Below, piece by piece: positions 1 through 14,415 of a stretch of DNA of 64,000 bases. The stretch's first letter is position 1. Every line of letters begins with the position of its first letter. The stretch comes from Deinococcus aquaticus (GTDB lineage Bacteria; Deinococcota; Deinococci; Deinococcales; Deinococcaceae), in the NCBI RefSeq assembly GCF_028622095.1, contig NZ_CP115165.1, positions 2,229,501 to 2,293,500 on the forward strand, given 5' to 3'. The notes beneath the pieces are model-generated. The model did no database searches and had not been told where the DNA came from. It saw nothing but the letters and a program-made list of their open reading frames with translations. Both the position numbers and the translations under genes were made by a program.

Positions 1-1796
<1,796 letters not shown>

Positions 1797-1879
1797 GACT
1801 GCGAAAAATCATACACGCGCCCGCCCGTCTGGCCGCCGCGCCCGTTCACACCGCCCGCCGGGGGTAGCATGCTCGGCAG

Positions 1880-2965
1880 ATGTCCGTCCTCGCCTCCCGC
1901 GCCCGCGCGCTGATCGACCCCGACGCCCTGCGCGGCAACCTGGGCGCCCTCGCCGCCCGCAGCGGCACGCCCCTGATCCTGCCGGTCAAGGCGAACGCCT
2001 ACGGGCACGGCCTGAACCTGATCGTGTCCCTGGCCGCCGCGCACCCGGACGTCTGGGGGTTCGCGGTCGCCACGCCCCGCGAGGCGCAGGCCGCCGCCGC
2101 GCTGAACACCGGCAGGCCCGTGCTGCTGCTCACGCCACCCACGCCCGCCGAGGTGCCGGTCCTGGCCGACCTGGGCGTGCGCCTGCCCGTCGCGTCGCTG
2201 GCGGAGGCCGCCGCGCTGCCCGCCCACGCCCGCGCGCACCTGAAAGTCGACACCGGCATGAACCGCCTGGGCGCCCGCCCCGAGGAGGCGGTCGCCGTGG
2301 GCCTCGAACTGGCCCGGCGCGGCCTGCTGGAAGGCGCGTACACCCATTTCGCCAGCGCCGACGAACCCGACCTGGGCTTCGCGCACGAGCAACTGCGCCG
2401 CTTCCGGGCGGTGCTGGACGCCCTGCCCCCCACGCCGCAGCCGCTGCTGGCGCACGCCGCGAACGGTGGCGCCGTCCTCAGCCTGGGCCGCCTGCCGGGC
2501 ATGGCGCTCGCCCGGCCCGGACTGGCCGCGTACGGCTTCGCCCCCCCGCATCTGCGCGCCCACGCCCCGCTGACCCCGGTGATGACCGTGCAGGCCAGCG
2601 TCACGCACCTGCACACCGTCCCGGCCGGCGAGACCGTCAGTTACGGCGGCCTGTGGCGGGCCCCGCGCGACACGCCGGTCGCCACGGTCGGTATCGGGTA
2701 CGCCGACGGCTACCCCCGGGGCGCTACCGGCCGCGCCGAGGTGATCGTCGCCGGGCAGCGCCGCCCGGTCCTGGGCCGCATCTGCATGGATCAACTGATG
2801 ATCGACGTGACCGGCCTGACCGTGCAGCCCGGCGACCCCGTCACCCTCTGGACGCAGCGGGAGCTGACCGTCACCGACGTGGCCGCCTGGGGAGGCACCG
2901 TGGAATACGAGGTCCTGACCGGCGTGGGCGAGCGCGTGGAACGCCAGGTGGGGGAGACCTCGTGA
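1880..2965 (+). CDS. alr: Alanine racemase
   Basis: PLP-dependent interconversion of L- and D-alanine, which supplies D-Ala for peptidoglycan. The 361-residue length is normal for the family. The PLP-lysine motif VKANAYGHG lies at about residues 34-42, the catalytic tyrosine is in GIGYADGYPRG near residue 275, and the motif RICMDQLMIDVT follows. The start ATG at 1880 fits the N-terminal pattern SRARALIDPDALRGNL of the family. The gene stands alone on the plus strand, is followed by a hairpin, and is then flanked by an IS630 insertion. Confidence 0.95.
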   Translation: MSVLASRARALIDPDALRGNLGALAARSGTPLILPVKANAYGHGLNLIVSLAAAHPDVWGFAVATPREAQAAAALNTGRPVLLLTPPTPAEVPVLADLGVRLPVASLAEAAALPAHARAHLKVDTGMNRLGARPEEAVAVGLELARRGLLEGAYTHFASADEPDLGFAHEQLRRFRAVLDALPPTPQPLLAHAANGGAVLSLGRLPGMALARPGLAAYGFAPPHLRAHAPLTPVMTVQASVTHLHTVPAGETVSYGGLWRAPRDTPVATVGIGYADGYPRGATGRAEVIVAGQRRPVLGRICMDQLMIDVTGLTVQPGDPVTLWTQRELTVTDVAAWGGTVEYEVLTGVGERVERQVGETS

Positions 2966-2971
2966 CAGGAA

Positions 2972-3005
2972 GGTGGGCCGCAGGAGCAATCTCCCACGGC
3001 CCACC
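2972..3005 (+). terminator. Hairpin downstream of alr
   Basis: GGTGGGCCG (2972-2980) pairs perfectly with CGGCCCACC (2997-3005) seven bases after the alr stop codon. There is no clear T-run. It belongs to the group of GTGGGCCGTGGG-type intergenic hairpins seen at several places in this window and probably ends or stabilises the alr transcript. Confidence 0.5.
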
Positions 3006-3049
3006 CCTGCCACCCGCCGCCTAGTGGATGACCACAGGCATGACAATGG

Positions 3050-3679
3050 CTATTCATCGAAGTGGTAGTGGCGTTTGAGCTTGTCTCGTGCCGCCGATAT
3101 CGAGAACTGCCAATTCGCCCGCACAGACCGCGCATTGCGGTCTGTTTCCCACGCCAGCAGTTCCGCCTCCACAGCATCCACACTGGCTAAGCGCTGCCCC
3201 AGACACTGTCGTTGCAGGACTGACCACTCCAGTTCCGCCATGTTGAGCCACGACGCATGTTTGGGCGTGTACACCCACTCGAAGCGTCGGCTCAGCCGAC
3301 GCGCCTCCTCGGCCGGGAGATGTTGATACAGCGCGGCTGGACTGTGCGTAGACAGCTGATCCAGCACCAGCACGATCGTGTCCGCTGCCGCGTACCGCAC
3401 GTCCAGCGCCTGGAGCTCCGCCGCGAACTCGGCGTTGCCTCGCCGTTCCGTGACCGTCACCGTGCGCTGACCCATCAGCGGTTCGAAGGCCACGAAGAAA
3501 TTCACCGTGCCACAGCGTTTGTATTCATGATCAACCCGTGCCGGGTGTCCCGGCACTGGTGGCAGTGGATCGCGCACGTGATCGAGCATCTGGTAGGACT
3601 TCTCGTCGAAGCAGATCACCGGCCGACGGGCATCGTAGGGCAGGGCGTAGGTGTCCAATACGGCTTCCATGCGCCACAC
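3050..3679 (-). CDS. IS630 transposase, 3' reading frame (DDE catalytic part)
   Basis: This is the catalytic half of the transposase. The frame is actually open back to the A7 slippage site near 3740; the coordinates give the part from the first in-frame ATG. The DDE signature is visible in order: FDEKSYQ (first Asp), VLDQLSTHS (second Asp), and the C-terminal LNMAELEWSVLQRQC with the Glu. It acts with the upstream frame as one fused protein that cuts and joins the IS ends at TA. Confidence 0.88.
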   Translation of the reverse strand: MWRMEAVLDTYALPYDARRPVICFDEKSYQMLDHVRDPLPPVPGHPARVDHEYKRCGTVNFFVAFEPLMGQRTVTVTERRGNAEFAAELQALDVRYAAADTIVLVLDQLSTHSPAALYQHLPAEEARRLSRRFEWVYTPKHASWLNMAELEWSVLQRQCLGQRLASVDAVEAELLAWETDRNARSVRANWQFSISAARDKLKRHYHFDE

Positions 3680-3690
3680 GAAGTCCGCGC

Positions 3691-4161
3691 CTACCTGGGC
3701 GACACACCAACTCTCGACCTGCCACGGCTTGAGGACGTTTTTTTCAGCGTACGCCGGACGGTTTCATCACTGATGCTGTCCACCACCCCCAGCGTCACCA
3801 GGCGATCAGCCAGCAACTGCATCGTCCAGGTTTCGCGTCCGACGGGCGCGGAGCACACTTCGGCAATGAGGATGGCCGTCCCATGAGCATTCAGTTTGGG
3901 CGGCTGTTTCGGCCGGGCCCTTTCGTACAGGGCGGCCTGAAGGCCGCCCTGTACGAACTTGCGCCGGATGGAGGCTACGGTCACGGTGCTGACCCCCACC
4001 CGCTCGGCGACGTCCCGATCCTTCAGTCCCTGGTCACTGAGCAGTAACAGGCGGGCGCGGGTCATGACCCGCGCACTGTGGACGCCTTTGCGGGTCATGT
4101 CCGTCAGTTCCTGCCGCTCGTTTGCCGTCAACACCACCACAAACTGTTTCTTTCGCCCCAT
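3691..4161 (-). CDS. IS630 transposase, 5' reading frame (HTH part)
   Basis: This is the 156-residue N-terminal half of an IS630 transposase. It holds a helix-turn-helix region (MTRARLLLLSDQGLKDRDVAERVGVSTVTVASIRRKF) followed by a second winged-helix-like segment ending in SDETVRRTLKK. Near its end is a run of seven A residues on the coding strand (3738-3744). A -1 slip there changes the unrelated tail SSSRGRSRV into the family-typical NVLKPWQVESWCVAQVGADFVWRMEA and joins it to the downstream DDE frame. The combined product would be about 370 residues, the usual size. Programmed frameshifting is therefore likely, and a sequencing error is less likely because the A7 slip site is exact. Confidence 0.88.
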   Translation of the reverse strand: MGRKKQFVVVLTANERQELTDMTRKGVHSARVMTRARLLLLSDQGLKDRDVAERVGVSTVTVASIRRKFVQGGLQAALYERARPKQPPKLNAHGTAILIAEVCSAPVGRETWTMQLLADRLVTLGVVDSISDETVRRTLKKTSSSRGRSRVGVSPR

Positions 4162-4198
4162 CCCTCAGCTTAGATCAAGCCAAGCGTGTGGTCATCCA

Positions 4199-5313
<1,115 letters not shown>

Positions 5314-5317
<4 letters not shown>

Positions 5318-6591
5318 GCCCGCACCCCGCTGCCCGTGCTGTTGCTCAGGCCGTGGGCGCACAGTTCGCGCGCCCGCACCCGCGCCCAGGCGTCCGCCTC
5401 GTTCAGTGAGTCCCAGGTCAACTCGCCGGCCGGCGTTTCGTCCAGCAGTCGCTCGATCAGGCGCGGAATATCCATGAACCCGATCTGCCCGGCCAGGAAG
5501 GCGTCCACGGCGATCTCGTCGGCGGCGTTCAGCACCACCGGCGCGAGGCCCCCGGCGTTCCCGGCGCGGTACGCCAGTTCCAGGCACGGGAAGCGCCGCA
5601 GGTCCGGCGCGCGGAACTCCCAGTCACCCAGCAGCGGCCACGACCCGTGCGAGGCGACCTCCGGGCCACGCCGCGCGCCCCGCACGTCCCCCGGACGCTG
5701 CATGCCGGTCGGCGCGGCGTCGATGGCGTACGCGATGGGCAGCCGCATGTCCGTCGGCCCGAACTGCGCCTTCAGGCTCCCGTCCCGGTAGCGCACGGCC
5801 GCGTGCACGATGCTCTGCGGGTGCACCACCACGCCCACCTGCGACAGCGGCAGGCCGTACAGACTGGCGCACTCCATGACCTCCAGGCCCTTGTTCAGCA
5901 GCGTGGCGCTGTCCAGCGTCACCTTCGGCCCCATGCTCCAGGACGGGTGGCGCAGCGCCTGCGCGGGCGTCACGCCGCTCAGGTCGTCCGGGCCCAGCCG
6001 GAACGGCCCGCCGGACGCCGTGAGGATCAACTCCGCCACGTCAGCCATGTCCTCGCCGGTCAGGCACTGGAACATGCCCGTGTGCTCGCTGTCCACCGGC
6101 ACGACCCGCCCGCCGCCCACGGCCGCCGCCTGCCACATCAGGTGCGCGGCCGTGACCATCGCCTCCTTGGTGGCCAGCGCCACGGCCTGCCCGGCCTCCA
6201 GCGCCGCGCGGGTCGGGGCCAGCCCGATCAGGCCGCTCATGGCGTTCACGACCACGTCTGCACGCTGCGCGGCGACCTCGGACGGGTCCGCGATCACCTG
6301 CGCCCCCAGCCCCGACAGGCGCGCGCGGGCCTCGCCCAGCACGTTCTCCTGCACGCTGACCAGTCCGGGGCGGAACTCCCGCACCTGCGCTTCCAGCAGT
6401 TCCAGGTTCCGCCCGGCCGCCAGCGCCGCGACCTGCCAGCCGCGCTCACGCGCCACGTCCAGCGCCTGCGTGCCGATACTGCCCGTGCTGCCCAGTACCG
6501 CGATGGACTGCACTGCACTGGACTGCGCCGTACTGGACTGCACCGTACCAGACTGCGCTGCGCCGCTCTCTGCCTGCTGCTCCTGCTTCAT
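5314..6591 (-). CDS. dxr: 1-deoxy-D-xylulose 5-phosphate reductoisomerase
   Basis: Converts DXP to MEP with NADPH in the isoprenoid pathway. The NADPH-binding GSTGSIG lies close to the N-terminus, followed by the metal/substrate motifs [40 protein letters not shown] and [12 protein letters not shown] chose the ATG at 6591 (425 residues), which still gives a longer than usual N-terminus because of a five-residue repeat (S-G/S-A/T-A/V-Q, four copies) just before the conserved [12 protein letters not shown]. The gene is coupled to rseP by a 4-bp overlap. Confidence 0.94.
6505..6564 (-). repeat. Four 15-bp tandem repeats within the dxr 5' end
   Basis: Imperfect 15-bp units beginning GACTGC on the plus strand lie head to tail and encode five-residue units ending in Gln, directly before the first conserved beta strand of Dxr. 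They lengthen a normally short N-terminus without breaking the frame. Confidence 0.75.
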
Positions 6592-6717
6592 CACCCTGCA
6601 TGCTAGTGCAGCGCCCCGCGCGAAGTGCGGGATCAGAGACACTTGATGGGCAGGCGGAGCCGCAGTCGCCTCTGTGCGGTTGCGGCCCCGCCATGACCAG
6701 CCTTCAGAGCCTGAACT

Positions 6718-7548
<831 letters not shown>

Positions 7549-7585
7549 GCGGCCTCCGGAAGGGAGATGGCCGGAAGGGATGTGC

Positions 7586-7642
7586 GATGTGGGCTGTGGG
7601 CGGTGGGGATCTCACCACACCCCACGACCCACAGCCCACATC
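7586..7642. repeat. Intergenic hairpin with perfect 15-bp stem (frr-cdsA gap)
   Basis: GATGTGGGCTGTGGG (7586-7600) is repeated inverted at 7628-7642. The pair encloses a second short inverted repeat of GTGGGG type. It lies between two co-directional genes of one cluster, so it may act as a processing or attenuation hairpin rather than a full terminator. It is related by sequence to the hairpins at 2972, 53352 and 63931. Confidence 0.6.
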
Positions 7643-7657
7643 CTGCTTCAGGCGTCC

Positions 7658-8209
7658 TCACCCGAGGATTTCCTGCTCCTTCTTCTGGAAGGTGCTGTCC
7701 ACCCTCGCCACGAACTCGTCGGTGATCTTCTGCACGTCGGCCTCGCCGCGCTTGATTTCGTCGTCACCGATGCCCTCGACCTTCTTCACTTCATCCAGGC
7801 TGTGCTTGCGGATGTTGCGAACGGCGATGCGGGCGTCCTCGGCGTAGTTCTTGGCGTTCTTCACGAGGTCCTTGCGGCGCTCCTCGGTCAGCATGGGCAG
7901 GCTGATGAAGATCGTGTCGCCCTTGTTGTTGGGGTTCAGGCCCAGGTCACTGTCGCGGATGGCCTTCTCGATGGGGTTCAGCGCGCCCCGGTCCCAGGGC
8001 GTGATGACCAGCGTGCGGGCGTCCGGCGTGCTGATGCTGGCCACCTGATCGATCGGCACGGTGCTGCCGTAGTAGTCCACGACGATCTTCTTGAGGATGC
8101 CGGGGTTGGCGCGGCCCGTGCGCAGCACGGACAGGTTGTTCTCGAGCGACTCGATGGCCTTGGTCATCTTCTCGCGCGTATCGGCCTGGATTGCTTTCAT
8201 GTCAGCCAT
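7658..8209 (-). CDS. frr: Ribosome recycling factor
   Basis: Splits post-termination ribosomes together with EF-G. The 183-residue protein has the family features: N-terminal helix [38 protein letters not shown], the [43 protein letters not shown] hinge region, and [29 protein letters not shown]. The ATG at 8209 is preceded by AGGAGG at a suitable distance. Confidence 0.97.
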   Translation of the reverse strand: MADMKAIQADTREKMTKAIESLENNLSVLRTGRANPGILKKIVVDYYGSTVPIDQVASISTPDARTLVITPWDRGALNPIEKAIRDSDLGLNPNNKGDTIFISLPMLTEERRKDLVKNAKNYAEDARIAVRNIRKHSLDEVKKVEGIGDDEIKRGEADVQKITDEFVARVDSTFQKKEQEILG

Positions 8210-8364
8210 GGTCAGGGCCTCCTGAGGGGGGTCATGTGAAACGGAACGGTGGGGGTGAGGGGGGGTCAGACCCCGGGGAATGCCGGAATTGTAGCGCAGC
8301 CCGGTCCGCTGTTCGGAGGCGTCCGGTCAGCTGGCCCTGGCCCCGGCGGGTCAGGGGAGCTGGG

Positions 8365-9258
<894 letters not shown>

Positions 9259-9267
9259 TCAGGGGAT

Positions 9268-10065
9268 TTACGCGCCGATTTCGAAGCGCACGAAGCGCTT
9301 GATGGTCGCGCCGCCCAGGTACTTCCCGACGGTGACGCTGTTGTCCTTCACGAAGTTCTGCTCGGGCAGGACCTTGTCGGAGTAGAACTTGCCGATCTGG
9401 CCCTCGACGATCTTCTCGACGATCTGCTGGGGCTTGCCCTCGTTCAGCGCCTTGTTCGTGAGGATTTCGCGCTCCTTCTCGATGTCGGAGCTGTTCACCT
9501 CGTCACGGCTCAGGAACTGGGGGTTCTCGGCGGCGACGTGCAGGGCCACGTCCTTGGCCTGCGTCTCGTTGCCGCCTTCCAGGTCGACCAGCACGCCGAT
9601 CTTGCCGTTGCTGTGCACGTACCCGGCGATCTGCTGACCTTCGACGAAGGCCACGCGGTTCAGGACCAGGTTCTCGCCGATCTTGCCGGCGGCGGCGGCC
9701 ACGGCGGTCGCCACGGTGTCGCCGCTGGGCAGCGTGAAGGCGCGGAACGCTTCGATGTCGCTGGTCCCGGCGCTCAGGGCGGCCTGGGCCAGTTCGGCCA
9801 CCAGGGCCTGGAAGCCGTCGTTACGGGCCACGAAGTCCGTCTCGCTGTTCACTTCGACCATGGCGGCCTTGTTGCCGTCCACCACGAAGCGCACGAGGCC
9901 TTCCCTGGCTTCACGGTCGGCTTTCTTGGCGGCCTTCACGATGCCGCGCTCGCGCAGCAGGGCCACCGCTTTTTCCTCGTCGTTCCCGGCGTCGGAAAGG
10001 GCTTTCTTGACGTCCATCATGCCTGCGCCCGTCAGTTCACGGAGTTTCTTGATTGATTCCAGCAT
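9268..10065 (-). CDS. tsf: Translation elongation factor Ts
   Basis: Nucleotide exchange factor for EF-Tu. The N-terminal UBA-like segment MLESIKKLRELTGAGMMDVKKALSDA and the core motif VEVNSETDFVARND are present. The length of 265 residues lies between the short Thermus type and the long E. coli type. The ATG at 10065 follows an AGGAGG site. It is separated from rpsB by a strong terminator-like hairpin. Confidence 0.97.
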   Translation of the reverse strand: MLESIKKLRELTGAGMMDVKKALSDAGNDEEKAVALLRERGIVKAAKKADREAREGLVRFVVDGNKAAMVEVNSETDFVARNDGFQALVAELAQAALSAGTSDIEAFRAFTLPSGDTVATAVAAAAGKIGENLVLNRVAFVEGQQIAGYVHSNGKIGVLVDLEGGNETQAKDVALHVAAENPQFLSRDEVNSSDIEKEREILTNKALNEGKPQQIVEKIVEGQIGKFYSDKVLPEQNFVKDNSVTVGKYLGGATIKRFVRFEIGA

Positions 10066-10146
10066 GTCATGCCTCCTGTGTCGGCTTGAATTTTCTTGGT
10101 GTGGGTGGGTGCGCCCGGAAGTCCGGGCACGGCCGGGGCGGGGCCG

Positions 10147-10190
10147 GAAAAAAGGGTGGTCCGAGAGCGTACTCGCCGGACAACACCCTC
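10147..10190 (-). terminator. Rho-independent terminator or attenuator between rpsB and tsf
   Basis: Read on the minus strand, GGGTGTTGTCCG pairs with CGGACCACCC (one bulge) across a loop of 13 bases and is followed immediately by six T residues (plus-strand A-run 10148-10153). This is a textbook terminator located after rpsB and before tsf, so it probably lowers tsf transcription relative to rpsB. Confidence 0.8.
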
Positions 10191-10210
10191 CTTTCCGGTC
10201 CCGTCAGGGC

Positions 10211-10963
<753 letters not shown>

Positions 10964-11099
10964 GTGAACTCCTGAGCGTTGAAATGTGGGACAAGTTTGC
11001 CGTTCTCGTGCCAGCCCAGCGTCATGAACGCCGAAGGTGGGCCAGGCCATACGCGACGCTCCAGCGCGCACAGCGGGTCACGGGGGCACCCAAACGGAA

Positions 11100-11105
11100 A
11101 TTATA
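11100..11105 (-). promoter_or_regulatory. Consensus -10 box (TATAAT) of the rpsB promoter
   Basis: The minus strand reads TATAAT here, an exact consensus and uncommon in this GC-rich DNA. No good -35 hexamer is seen 17 bases upstream. Transcription would start near 11093 and give a 5' leader of about 130 nt before rpsB, long enough for ribosomal-protein feedback control. Confidence 0.6.
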
Positions 11106-11192
11106 CGACATCAGACGCACTGGTGGGAGGGGGGATGCCGGGTGGACAGCTGATGGCGGAAGGCTGATAGCAGATGGCGGATGGCGGATGGC

Positions 11193-12002
11193 TCAGCGGA
11201 GGCTGTGGGCCAGCGCCGAGACCGCCAGCGCCTGCCGGGCCTGCTCTATCTGGGCGTCCTCCAGATGCCACGCTGCCGACAGGGCCGCGTACGCGCCCAC
11301 CCACGCCAGCAGCCGCGTGCGCTCCAGCCCGGCCTCCCGCGCGATCAGGGTCGACTGCCGTGCCAGCCGCCCCGGCGTCAGCGCGTGTTCCGGCGTGGGA
11401 TTGCACAGCATGTTCGCGAAATCGAAGGTCCGCTCGCCGGTCAGGCCCTTCGGGTCGATCACCAGCCAGCCGCGCTCCGGGCTGCGCAGCACGTTCCCGT
11501 GGTGCAGGTCTCCGTGCAGGGGCCGCACGTCACGCTGATCCGCCAGCAGGCGCTGCGCGGTGGCCCAGGCCTGCGCGAACGTCTCACCCTGCGCCTGGGC
11601 CGCTTCCAACGACCAGAACCAGTGGCGCAGGTCCGGCAGGTCCGGTGGCAGGCTGGGACGGTCCCGGTGCACGCCCGCCGCCGCGCCACACAGAATCCGG
11701 GTGGCCGCGTCGTCCTGACCGCCCAGTGCCAGGGCCGCCAGATCCGGCGCGGACTCCAGCCGCTCCATCAGCAGGGCCGCGCCCCCATGGCGGTACACCC
11801 GCGCTGCGCCCTCGCCCTCCAGCCACACCATCAGGTCGTTGCCCCGCTGCTCCTCGGCGCTGCGGGCCACCTTCAGCATCGCTGGCTGGCCCTCCCACAC
11901 GACCGGTTGAAGGTCACTGCTGGGCGTGCGCCGGGCCTCGCCGTCCGGCATCAGGTTCCAGCACCGCAGGTAGCTGTCTACACTCACCCCCGCACTCTGC
12001 AC
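11193..12002 (-). CDS. Aminoglycoside/hydroxyurea-type antibiotic kinase (APH(6)-like)
   Basis: A phosphotransferase of the APH/choline-kinase fold, close to the streptomycin 6-kinase and hydroxyurea kinase group. The catalytic loop HGDLHHGNVL (residues about 160-170) and the metal motif VIDPKGLTGERTFDFANMLCNP are clear, and TPSSDLQPVVWEGQPAMLKVA matches the N-lobe. The length of 269 residues fits. The GTG start at 12002 is uncertain, and other GTGs follow within a few codons. The true substrate cannot be read from sequence. It is divergent from uppP, with about 50 bp between. Confidence 0.75.
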   Translation of the reverse strand: MQSAGVSVDSYLRCWNLMPDGEARRTPSSDLQPVVWEGQPAMLKVARSAEEQRGNDLMVWLEGEGAARVYRHGGAALLMERLESAPDLAALALGGQDDAATRILCGAAAGVHRDRPSLPPDLPDLRHWFWSLEAAQAQGETFAQAWATAQRLLADQRDVRPLHGDLHHGNVLRSPERGWLVIDPKGLTGERTFDFANMLCNPTPEHALTPGRLARQSTLIAREAGLERTRLLAWVGAYAALSAAWHLEDAQIEQARQALAVSALAHSLR

Positions 12003-12051
12003 CTAAGGAAGGACGCCCGGCCCCTGGTGACAGGGCTTACACTCGGCAACT

Positions 12052-12876
12052 ATGGACTGGTTCTACGCAATCGTTTACGGCATCGTCGAGGGCATCACGG
12101 AATTCCTGCCGATCAGCTCGACCGGCCACCTGATCCTCACGGGGAACCTGCTGGGCGTCCCGTGGACCAAGGAAGTCAAGGACACCTTCGAGGTCGTCAT
12201 TCAGGGCGGCGCGATCCTGGCCGTCCTCGCGTACTACTGGAAGGACTTCCTGCAGATCCGCCGCATCGGCACCGACCGCAGCCAGCAGACGCTCTGGCTG
12301 GGCGTGCTCGTCGCCTGCATTCCCGCCGTGATCCTGGGCCTGCTGTTCGGGGACGCCATCAAGGCGAACCTGTTCCGGCCCAGCGTGGTCGCCTGGGCCC
12401 TGATCGTGGGCGGCGTGATCATCTGGCTGCTCGAGAGCCGCCGCGTCACCCCGAACGTGGACGCCATCGAGAAGATCGGCGTGCCCCGCAGCCTGATGAT
12501 CGGTGCGGTGCAGTGCCTCGCGCTGCTGTGGCCCGGCTTCTCCCGCAGCGCCAGCTCCATCCTGGGCGGCATGGTCCTGGGCCTCGACCGGCCCACCGCC
12601 ACCAAGTTCAGCTTCTACCTGGGCGTTCCCACCCTGGGCGGCGCGGCCCTGCTGGACTTCATCAAGAGCCGCGACATCCTCGCGGAGATCGGCGTTGGGA
12701 ACGTGTTGCTGGGCGCCGGCGTGTCGTTCGTGGTCGCGTACCTCAGCATCGGCTGGCTGCTGCGTTTCGTGTCCACCAACACCTTCAAGCCCTTCGCGAT
12801 CTACCGCGTGGTGGTGGGCGTGATCATCCTGATCCTGATCGCCACGGGCGTCCTGAGCAACGGCAACCTCGCCTGA
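12052..12876 (+). CDS. uppP: Undecaprenyl-diphosphate phosphatase
   Basis: Recycles the lipid carrier of cell-wall synthesis by removing a phosphate from C55-PP; the family is also linked to bacitracin tolerance. The 274-residue membrane protein carries both conserved motifs: GIVEGITEFLPISSTGHLIL at the N-terminus and LWPGFSRSASSILGG near residue 160. A TACACT box lies about 9 bases before the ATG, so the mRNA is probably leaderless. A hairpin follows the stop. Confidence 0.95.
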   Translation: MDWFYAIVYGIVEGITEFLPISSTGHLILTGNLLGVPWTKEVKDTFEVVIQGGAILAVLAYYWKDFLQIRRIGTDRSQQTLWLGVLVACIPAVILGLLFGDAIKANLFRPSVVAWALIVGGVIIWLLESRRVTPNVDAIEKIGVPRSLMIGAVQCLALLWPGFSRSASSILGGMVLGLDRPTATKFSFYLGVPTLGGAALLDFIKSRDILAEIGVGNVLLGAGVSFVVAYLSIGWLLRFVSTNTFKPFAIYRVVVGVIILILIATGVLSNGNLA

Positions 12877-12894
12877 CCCTGCCCGCCTGACCTG

Positions 12895-12929
12895 ACGCGC
12901 CGCTCCCGGTATTCAGGAGTGGCGCGTTC
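12895..12929 (+). terminator. Hairpin terminator after uppP
   Basis: ACGCGCCGCTCC (12895-12906) pairs with GGAGTGGCGCGT (12916-12927) with one wobble, 18 bases after the uppP stop codon. The following bases are TTCG, so the T-tract is weak. Confidence 0.55.
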
Positions 12930-12967
12930 GCCGTGCAGACCGGCGGGAGGCCTGCCAGAATCGGGGC

Positions 12968-13975
12968 GTGGTTCCCCCCACCCTCTACCGCCCGTTCCTG
13001 AGCGGCACCTACAGCGTCTCGGCCGGCCTGTACCGCCTGGGCGCGCAGCCCGTGCCGTGGCTGGACGACCCGGCGCCCGAACGGCACACCTTCACGCTGG
13101 ACGCCGAGTACCCGCGCCTGATCGGCAGCAAGGCCGCCGCGCACGCCCGCGCCCTGCACGAGTACGCTGGCGAGGCCGCCCTGACCCCGGCGTTGCGGGA
13201 GGCCGTGCTGACCTTCGCGGCCCGGCAGGTGGCCGCCGACAGCGGGGGAGAGGTCAGCTGGGACGGCCGCACCCTGCGCAACACCAGGCTGGGCTGGCAG
13301 GCCGACCTGCACCCCCGCTGGAACGCCCTGGAGAACCTGCGGCGCTTCGCGGCCCCGCACGCCGCCCTGGTCGCAGACACCCAGCCCGTGAGCGCCCTGG
13401 ATTTCCTGGGCCTGAACGCCAGCGAGGACCTCGCCCTGATAGCCCGCGACCCCCGCAGCGGACGCGACTGGCTGGCCGCCACGCACGTCCTGAACCCCCA
13501 GCATTGGGACCCCCGCGACAAACTGGGCCGCGACTTCGCGCAGGTGCACGCCCCCATCCCCGGCGGCGGTCCCATGAACGCCAGCGCCCCCCGATTGCTG
13601 GACGCCGTGATTACACGCGGCCCGTTCGTGCGTTTCGCCTGGGGCCTGAGCACCACCGACCGCCTCGACCACCACCCCGCCGCGCCGCCCGACGCCGACC
13701 GCGACCCCCGCACCCGCTTCGACCCGCACGGCACGTTCCTGCGCGTGGAACGCCAGACCCTCACCGGCTTTCCGCAGGCCCACGGGGCGCTGTTCACCAT
13801 CCGCCCCTACACGTACCCTCTCACGCAGGCCGTGCAGGAACCCGCCCATGCCCGCGCTCTGGCCGCCGCCATCCGCTCCATGACCCCCGCGCAGACCGCC
13901 TACAAAGGATTAACGCTGCTCCGGGACGACCTCCTGAACTGGCTGGACACCCAGGGCCTACACTCGGACCCGTGA
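12968..13975 (+). CDS. DUF3445 heme-dependent oxidative N-demethylase family protein
   Basis: The 335-residue protein matches the DUF3445 family, whose characterised members are PAS-fold, heme-binding N-demethylases. Family features are the N-terminal YRPFLSGTYSVSAGLYRL, the central phrase VHAPIPGG and the C-terminal LRVERQTLTGFPQAHGALFTIRPYTYPL. The start is a GTG at 12968. The stop overlaps the next gene's GTG (GTGA). The physiological amine substrate is unknown. Confidence 0.75.
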   Translation: MVPPTLYRPFLSGTYSVSAGLYRLGAQPVPWLDDPAPERHTFTLDAEYPRLIGSKAAAHARALHEYAGEAALTPALREAVLTFAARQVAADSGGEVSWDGRTLRNTRLGWQADLHPRWNALENLRRFAAPHAALVADTQPVSALDFLGLNASEDLALIARDPRSGRDWLAATHVLNPQHWDPRDKLGRDFAQVHAPIPGGGPMNASAPRLLDAVITRGPFVRFAWGLSTTDRLDHHPAAPPDADRDPRTRFDPHGTFLRVERQTLTGFPQAHGALFTIRPYTYPLTQAVQEPAHARALAAAIRSMTPAQTAYKGLTLLRDDLLNWLDTQGLHSDP

Positions 13976-14415
13976 ACCGCGCCGCCCCCACCCTCGCCGC
14001 CCTGCTGCTCGGCGCGCTGCTGGCCGCCTGCGACCTCCCGCAGGACGCCCGCACGCAACCGACCACGCAGACGACCCCCACCCGCACCGCCCCGCCAACC
14101 TCCGCCCGCGACCCGCACAGCGGCCTGCGCTGGATCGCCGCGCGCGACCTGCCCCGCGAAGGACAGACCGTCCTCACCCGCATCGCCCAGGGCGGCCCCT
14201 TCCGCTACAGCAAAGACGGCAGCACCTTCGGCAACCGCGAACGCCTGCTGCCCCGCCAGAACAGCAGCTACTACCGCGAGTACACCGTCCCCACCCCCGG
14301 CGAGAACGACCGGGGCGCACGCCGCATCGTCTGCGGCGGCCAGCCCCGCACCAACACCACCGACTGCTACTACACCGCCGACCACTACGACACCTTCAGG
14401 AGAATCCAACCATGA
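13972..14415 (+). CDS. Lipoprotein ribonuclease of the barnase/N1-T1 family
   Basis: The 147-residue protein starts with a short signal sequence ending in the lipobox LLAAC (Cys near residue 19), then a Thr/Pro-rich linker, then a barnase fold of about 95 residues. The catalytic set is recognisable by order: Glu in YYREYTVPTP, Arg in ARRIVCGG, and His in YTADHYDTF. It should cut RNA after guanosine once folded outside the cytoplasm. It overlaps the following barstar gene by four bases (ATGA), which couples toxin and inhibitor synthesis. The lipobox suggests anchoring on the outer face of the membrane rather than free secretion. Confidence 0.82.
   Translation: MNRAAPTLAALLLGALLAACDLPQDARTQPTTQTTPTRTAPPTSARDPHSGLRWIAARDLPREGQTVLTRIAQGGPFRYSKDGSTFGNRERLLPRQNSSYYREYTVPTPGENDRGARRIVCGGQPRTNTTDCYYTADHYDTFRRIQP

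Noticed and set aside
3050..4161. Inactivated IS630 transposase
   Set aside because: The frame break is exactly at an A7 slippery run and the terminal repeats are perfect, so programmed frameshifting is the better explanation.
10964..11099. Ribosomal-protein or metabolite riboswitch in the rpsB leader
   Set aside because: The leader is long enough, but I could not find a conserved fold or known motif by eye.
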